From Ectobius pallidus (taxonomy: Eukaryota > Arthropoda > Insecta > Blattodea > Ectobiidae): DNA of 64,000 bases. The stretch's first letter is position 1. Every line of letters begins with the position of its first letter. The notes under the pieces were generated by a model, which saw only the letters and a list, made by a program, of their open reading frames with translations, was not told the origin of the DNA and did not search any database. The stretch covers positions 60,016,705-60,080,704 of the forward strand of contig CAXKWD010000007.1 in NCBI GenBank assembly GCA_964059195.1. Direction: 5' to 3'. Below, piece by piece: positions 56,781-64,000 of the stretch. The position numbers were made by a program, and so were the translations under genes.

Positions 56781-59700
56781 CAAGAACAAGACCAAGACCA
56801 AGACCAAGACCAAGACCAAGACCAAGACCAAGACCAAGACCAAGACCAAGACCAAGACCAAGACCAAGACCAAGACCAAGACCAAGACCAAGACCAAGAC
56901 CAAGACCAAGACCAAGACCAAGACCAAGACCAAGACCAAGACCAAGACCAAGACCAAGACCAAGACCAAGACCAAGACCAAGACCAAGACCAAGACCAAG
57001 ACCAAGACCAAGACCAAGACCAAGACCAAGACCAAGACCAAGACCAAGACCAAGACCAAGACCAAGACCAAGACCAAGACCAAGACCAAGACCAAGACCA
57101 AGACCAAGACCAAGACCAAGACCAAGACCAAGACCAAGACCAAGACCAAGACCAAGACCAAGACCAAGACCAAGACCAAGACCAAGACCAAGACCAAGAC
57201 CAAGACCAAGACCAAGACCAAGACCAAGACCAAGACCAAGACCAAGACCAAGACCAAGACCAAGACCAAGACCAAGACCAAGACCAAGACCAAGACCAAG
57301 ACCAAGACCAAGACCAAGACCAAGACCAAGACCAAGACCAAGACCAAGACCAAGACCAAGACCAAGACCAAGACCAAGACCAAGACCAAGACCAAGACCA
57401 AGACCAAGACCAAGACCAAGACCAAGACCAAGACCAAGACCAAGACCAAGACCAAGACCAAGACCAAGACCAAGACCAAGACCAAGACCAAGACCAAGAC
57501 CAAGACCAAGACCAAGACCAAGACCAAGACCAAGACCAAGACCAAGACCAAGACCAAGACCAAGACCAAGACCAAGACCAAGACCAAGACCAAGACCAAG
57601 ACCAAGACCAAGACCAAGACCAAGACCAAGACCAAGACCAAGACCAAGACCAAGACCAAGACCAAGACCAAGACCAAGACCAAGACCAAGACCAAGACCA
57701 AGACCAAGACCAAGACCAAGACCAAGACCAAGACCAAGACCAAGACCAAGACCAAGACCAAGACCAAGACCAAGACCAAGACCAAGACCAAGACCAAGAC
57801 CAAGACCAAGACCAAGACCAAGACCAAGACCAAGACCAAGACCAAGACCAAGACCAAGACCAAGACCAAGACCAAGACCAAGACCAAGACCAAGACCAAG
57901 ACCAAGACCAAGACCAAGACCAAGACCAAGACCAAGACCAAGACCAAGACCAAGACCAAGACCAAGACCAAGACCAAGACCAAGACCAAGACCAAGACCA
58001 AGACCAAGACCAAGACCAAGACCAAGACCAAGACCAAGACCAAGACCAAGACCAAGACCAAGACCAAGACCAAGACCAAGACCAAGACCAAGACCAAGAC
58101 CAAGACCAAGACCAAGACCAAGACCAAGACCAAGACCAAGACCAAGACCAAGACCAAGACCAAGACCAAGACCAAGACCAAGACCAAGACCAAGACCAAG
58201 ACCAAGACCAAGACCAAGACCAAGACCAAGACCAAGACCAAGACCAAGACCAAGACCAAGACCAAGACCAAGACCAAGACCAAGACCAAGACCAAGACCA
58301 AGACCAAGACCAAGACCAAGACCAAGACCAAGACCAAGACCAAGACCAAGACCAAGACCAAGACCAAGACCAAGACCAAGACCAAGACCAAGACCAAGAC
58401 CAAGACCAAGACCAAGACCAAGACCAAGACCAAGACCAAGACCAAGACCAAGACCAAGACCAAGACCAAGACCAAGACCAAGACCAAGACCAAGACCAAG
58501 ACCAAGACCAAGACCAAGACCAAGACCAAGACCAAGACCAAGACCAAGACCAAGACCAAGACCAAGACCAAGACCAAGACCAAGACCAAGACCAAGACCA
58601 AGACCAAGACCAAGACCAAGACCAAGACCAAGACCAAGACCAAGACCAAGACCAAGACCAAGACCAAGACCAAGACCAAGACCAAGACCAAGACCAAGAC
58701 CAAGACCAAGACCAAGACCAAGACCAAGACCAAGACCAAGACCAAGACCAAGACCAAGACCAAGACCAAGACCAAGACCAAGACCAAGACCAAGACCAAG
58801 ACCAAGACCAAGACCAAGACCAAGACCAAGACCAAGACCAAGACCAAGACCAAGACCAAGACCAAGACCAAGACCAAGACCAAGACCAAGACCAAGACCA
58901 AGACCAAGACCAAGACCAAGACCAAGACCAAGACCAAGACCAAGACCAAGACCAAGACCAAGACCAAGACCAAGACCAAGACCAAGACCAAGACCAAGAC
59001 CAAGACCAAGACCAAGACCAAGACCAAGACCAAGACCAAGACCAAGACCAAGACCAAGACCAAGACCAAGACCAAGACCAAGACCAAGACCAAGACCAAG
59101 ACCAAGACCAAGACCAAGACCAAGACCAAGACCAAGACCAAGACCAAGACCAAGACCAAGACCAAGACCAAGACCAAGACCAAGACCAAGACCAAGACCA
59201 AGACCAAGACCAAGACCAAGACCAAGACCAAGACCAAGACCAAGACCAAGACCAAGACCAAGACCAAGACCAAGACCAAGACCAAGACCAAGACCAAGAC
59301 CAAGACCAAGACCAAGACCAAGACCAAGACCAAGACCAAGACCAAGACCAAGACCAAGACCAAGACCAAGACCAAGACCAAGACCAAGACCAAGACCAAG
59401 ACCAAGACCAAGACCAAGACCAAGACCAAGACCAAGACCAAGACCAAGACCAAGACCAAGACCAAGACCAAGACCAAGACCAAGACCAAGACCAAGACCA
59501 AGACCAAGACCAAGACCAAGACCAAGACCAAGACCAAGACCAAGACCAAGACCAAGACCAAGACCAAGACCAAGACCAAGACCAAGACCAAGACCAAGAC
59601 CAAGACCAAGACCAAGACCAAGACCAAGACCAAGACCAAGACCAAGACCAAGACCAAGACCAAGACCAAGACCAAGACCAAGACCAAGACCAAGACCAAG

Positions 59701-62700
59701 ACCAAGACCAAGACCAAGACCAAGACCAAGACCAAGACCAAGACCAAGACCAAGACCAAGACCAAGACCAAGACCAAGACCAAGACCAAGACCAAGACCA
59801 AGACCAAGACCAAGACCAAGACCAAGACCAAGACCAAGACCAAGACCAAGACCAAGACCAAGACCAAGACCAAGACCAAGACCAAGACCAAGACCAAGAC
59901 CAAGACCAAGACCAAGACCAAGACCAAGACCAAGACCAAGACCAAGACCAAGACCAAGACCAAGACCAAGACCAAGACCAAGACCAAGACCAAGACCAAG
60001 ACCAAGACCAAGACCAAGACCAAGACCAAGACCAAGACCAAGACCAAGACCAAGACCAAGACCAAGACCAAGACCAAGACCAAGACCAAGACCAAGACCA
60101 AGACCAAGACCAAGACCAAGACCAAGACCAAGACCAAGACCAAGACCAAGACCAAGACCAAGACCAAGACCAAGACCAAGACCAAGACCAAGACCAAGAC
60201 CAAGACCAAGACCAAGACCAAGACCAAGACCAAGACCAAGACCAAGACCAAGACCAAGACCAAGACCAAGACCAAGACCAAGACCAAGACCAAGACCAAG
60301 ACCAAGACCAAGACCAAGACCAAGACCAAGACCAAGACCAAGACCAAGACCAAGACCAAGACCAAGACCAAGACCAAGACCAAGACCAAGACCAAGACCA
60401 AGACCAAGACCAAGACCAAGACCAAGACCAAGACCAAGACCAAGACCAAGACCAAGACCAAGACCAAGACCAAGACCAAGACCAAGACCAAGACCAAGAC
60501 CAAGACCAAGACCAAGACCAAGACCAAGACCAAGACCAAGACCAAGACCAAGACCAAGACCAAGACCAAGACCAAGACCAAGACCAAGACCAAGACCAAG
60601 ACCAAGACCAAGACCAAGACCAAGACCAAGACCAAGACCAAGACCAAGACCAAGACCAAGACCAAGACCAAGACCAAGACCAAGACCAAGACCAAGACCA
60701 AGACCAAGACCAAGACCAAGACCAAGACCAAGACCAAGACCAAGACCAAGACCAAGACCAAGACCAAGACCAAGACCAAGACCAAGACCAAGACCAAGAC
60801 CAAGACCAAGACCAAGACCAAGACCAAGACCAAGACCAAGACCAAGACCAAGACCAAGACCAAGACCAAGACCAAGACCAAGACCAAGACCAAGACCAAG
60901 ACCAAGACCAAGACCAAGACCAAGACCAAGACCAAGACCAAGACCAAGACCAAGACCAAGACCAAGACCAAGACCAAGACCAAGACCAAGACCAAGACCA
61001 AGACCAAGACCAAGACCAAGACCAAGACCAAGACCAAGACCAAGACCAAGACCAAGACCAAGACCAAGACCAAGACCAAGACCAAGACCAAGACCAAGAC
61101 CAAGACCAAGACCAAGACCAAGACCAAGACCAAGACCAAGACCAAGACCAAGACCAAGACCAAGACCAAGACCAAGACCAAGACCAAGACCAAGACCAAG
61201 ACCAAGACCAAGACCAAGACCAAGACCAAGACCAAGACCAAGACCAAGACCAAGACCAAGACCAAGACCAAGACCAAGACCAAGACCAAGACCAAGACCA
61301 AGACCAAGACCAAGACCAAGACCAAGACCAAGACCAAGACCAAGACCAAGACCAAGACCAAGACCAAGACCAAGACCAAGACCAAGACCAAGACCAAGAC
61401 CAAGACCAAGACCAAGACCAAGACCAAGACCAAGACCAAGACCAAGACCAAGACCAAGACCAAGACCAAGACCAAGACCAAGACCAAGACCAAGACCAAG
61501 ACCAAGACCAAGACCAAGACCAAGACCAAGACCAAGACCAAGACCAAGACCAAGACCAAGACCAAGACCAAGACCAAGACCAAGACCAAGACCAAGACCA
61601 AGACCAAGACCAAGACCAAGACCAAGACCAAGACCAAGACCAAGACCAAGACCAAGACCAAGACCAAGACCAAGACCAAGACCAAGACCAAGACCAAGAC
61701 CAAGACCAAGACCAAGACCAAGACCAAGACCAAGACCAAGACCAAGACCAAGACCAAGACCAAGACCAAGACCAAGACCAAGACCAAGACCAAGACCAAG
61801 ACCAAGACCAAGACCAAGACCAAGACCAAGACCAAGACCAAGACCAAGACCAAGACCAAGACCAAGACCAAGACCAAGACCAAGACCAAGACCAAGACCA
61901 AGACCAAGACCAAGACCAAGACCAAGACCAAGACCAAGACCAAGACCAAGACCAAGACCAAGACCAAGACCAAGACCAAGACCAAGACCAAGACCAAGAC
62001 CAAGACCAAGACCAAGACCAAGACCAAGACCAAGACCAAGACCAAGACCAAGACCAAGACCAAGACCAAGACCAAGACCAAGACCAAGACCAAGACCAAG
62101 ACCAAGACCAAGACCAAGACCAAGACCAAGACCAAGACCAAGACCAAGACCAAGACCAAGACCAAGACCAAGACCAAGACCAAGACCAAGACCAAGACCA
62201 AGACCAAGACCAAGACCAAGACCAAGACCAAGACCAAGACCAAGACCAAGACCAAGACCAAGACCAAGACCAAGACCAAGACCAAGACCAAGACCAAGAC
62301 CAAGACCAAGACCAAGACCAAGACCAAGACCAAGACCAAGACCAAGACCAAGACCAAGACCAAGACCAAGACCAAGACCAAGACCAAGACCAAGACCAAG
62401 ACCAAGACCAAGACCAAGACCAAGACCAAGACCAAGACCAAGACCAAGACCAAGACCAAGACCAAGACCAAGACCAAGACCAAGACCAAGACCAAGACCA
62501 AGACCAAGACCAAGACCAAGACCAAGACCAAGACCAAGACCAAGACCAAGACCAAGACCAAGACCAAGACCAAGACCAAGACCAAGACCAAGACCAAGAC
62601 CAAGACCAAGACCAAGACCAAGACCAAGACCAAGACCAAGACCAAGACCAAGACCAAGACCAAGACCAAGACCAAGACCAAGACCAAGACCAAGACCAAG

Positions 62701-64000
62701 ACCAAGACCAAGACCAAGACCAAGACCAAGACCAAGACCAAGACCAAGACCAAGACCAAGACCAAGACCAAGACCAAGACCAAGACCAAGACCAAGACCA
62801 AGACCAAGACCAAGACCAAGACCAAGACCAAGACCAAGACCAAGACCAAGACCAAGACCAAGACCAAGACCAAGACCAAGACCAAGACCAAGACCAAGAC
62901 CAAGACCAAGACCAAGACCAAGACCAAGACCAAGACCAAGACCAAGACCAAGACCAAGACCAAGACCAAGACCAAGACCAAGACCAAGACCAAGACCAAG
63001 ACCAAGACCAAGACCAAGACCAAGACCAAGACCAAGACCAAGACCAAGACCAAGACCAAGACCAAGACCAAGACCAAGACCAAGACCAAGACCAAGACCA
63101 AGACCAAGACCAAGACCAAGACCAAGACCAAGACCAAGACCAAGACCAAGACCAAGACCAAGACCAAGACCAAGACCAAGACCAAGACCAAGACCAAGAC
63201 CAAGACCAAGACCAAGACCAAGACCAAGACCAAGACCAAGACCAAGACCAAGACCAAGACCAAGACCAAGACCAAGACCAAGACCAAGACCAAGACCAAG
63301 ACCAAGACCAAGACCAAGACCAAGACCAAGACCAAGACCAAGACCAAGACCAAGACCAAGACCAAGACCAAGACCAAGACCAAGACCAAGACCAAGACCA
63401 AGACCAAGACCAAGACCAAGACCAAGACCAAGACCAAGACCAAGACCAAGACCAAGACCAAGACCAAGACCAAGACCAAGACCAAGACCAAGACCAAGAC
63501 CAAGACCAAGACCAAGACCAAGACCAAGACCAAGACCAAGACCAAGACCAAGACCAAGACCAAGACCAAGACCAAGACCAAGACCAAGACCAAGACCAAG
63601 ACCAAGACCAAGACCAAGACCAAGACCAAGACCAAGACCAAGACCAAGACCAAGACCAAGACCAAGACCAAGACCAAGACCAAGACCAAGACCAAGACCA
63701 AGACCAAGACCAAGACCAAGACCAAGACCAAGACCAAGACCAAGACCAAGACCAAGACCAAGACCAAGACCAAGACCAAGACCAAGACCAAGACCAAGAC
63801 CAAGACCAAGACCAAGACCAAGACCAAGACCAAGACCAAGACCAAGACCAAGACCAAGACCAAGACCAAGACCAAGACCAAGACCAAGACCAAGACCAAG
63901 ACCAAGACCAAGACCAAGACCAAGACCAAGACCAAGACCAAGACCAAGACCAAGACCAAGACCAAGACCAAGACCAAGACCAAGACAAGACCAAGACCAA
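56781..64000. repeat. Hexanucleotide array (AAGACC)n, more than 7.2 kb, continues past the window
   Basis: From 56787 the sequence is an exact repeat of AAGACC (GGTCTT on the other strand), about 1,200 units, preceded by one variant unit CAAGAA. The only break seen is one missing C at 63986/63987. It lies 540 bp after the polymerase gene. No stop codon falls in any frame, which produces spurious 2,400-codon Leu-Val and Trp-Ser frames. It is not the known arthropod telomere repeat TTAGG. Confidence 0.97.

Noticed and set aside
56724..64000. Two minus-strand frames of more than 2,400 codons (Leu-Val and Trp-Ser dipeptides)
   Set aside because: They are translations of the hexamer array; no start context or domain, and all six frames are equally open.

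Overview
The window looks like a TE-rich chromosome segment from an insect with a large genome. The order is not certain. The mix of BEL/Pao, CR1-like and RTE-like LINEs, Penelope, mariner, hAT-like, Harbinger-like and Helitron-like elements, and the drawn-out introns, would suit a cockroach/termite or hemipteran genome. No bacterial-type genes, rRNA or CRISPR arrays are visible. The host backbone is one gene on the + strand. Four consecutive coding exons (20447-20622, 32839-33051, 40581-40681, 48192-48425) join in phase and read as the catalytic domain of prohormone convertase 2 (amontillado). Its introns of about 12.2, 7.5 and 7.5 kb are filled with transposons. The 5' exons (signal peptide, prodomain, catalytic Asp and His) and the 3' P-domain exons were not found here.

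Layout. 1-2.06 kb: short uncharacterised minus-strand reading frames, partly broken, and a 228-bp duplication. 2.4-3.24 kb: a 186/196-bp tandem repeat. 3.24-7.76 kb: a hairpin-rich repeat flanking two tail-to-tail pieces of one RNase H-type LINE. 7.77-14.65 kb: a three-level nest. A CR1-like LINE (minus) has its esterase reading frame split by a long-TIR element carrying an XPG/FEN1-like nuclease gene, and that gene is split in turn by a 2,500-bp DNA transposon with an apparently intact two-exon gene. 14.9-20.0 kb: a MITE, a Helitron-like element and a G-rich hAT-like element. 21.8-32.6 kb: a Harbinger-like element (TAA target duplication) split by a 9.4-kb BEL/Pao retrotransposon. 34.1-37.4 kb: a broken Penelope-like element. 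38.65-40.28 kb: a mariner element with a tRNA-type SINE inside. 41.7-46.7 kb: a second XPG-type element whose gene is split by a 1.8-kb hAT-like element with an 8-bp target duplication. 48.5-49.85 kb: microsatellite and an RTE-like LINE fragment.

Right end. 51.1-56.2 kb holds an intact five-exon gene for a 1,408-aa protein with three C2H2 zinc fingers at the N terminus and a complete protein-primed family B DNA polymerase. Behind it come a poly(A) signal, five copies of a 30-bp repeat, and an almost perfect hexanucleotide array (AAGACC)n that runs more than 7.2 kb to the window edge.

Most interesting: (1) two copies of a long-TIR element family sharing termini AGYCCARTCAAATTA and 5-bp target duplications, whose only recognisable product is an XPG/FEN1-like nuclease with a Cys-rich tail; (2) the zinc-finger/PolB gene next to the hexamer array; (3) the 2.5-kb transposon with intact coding capacity. 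Family names come from recognising motifs by eye. No database search was possible.
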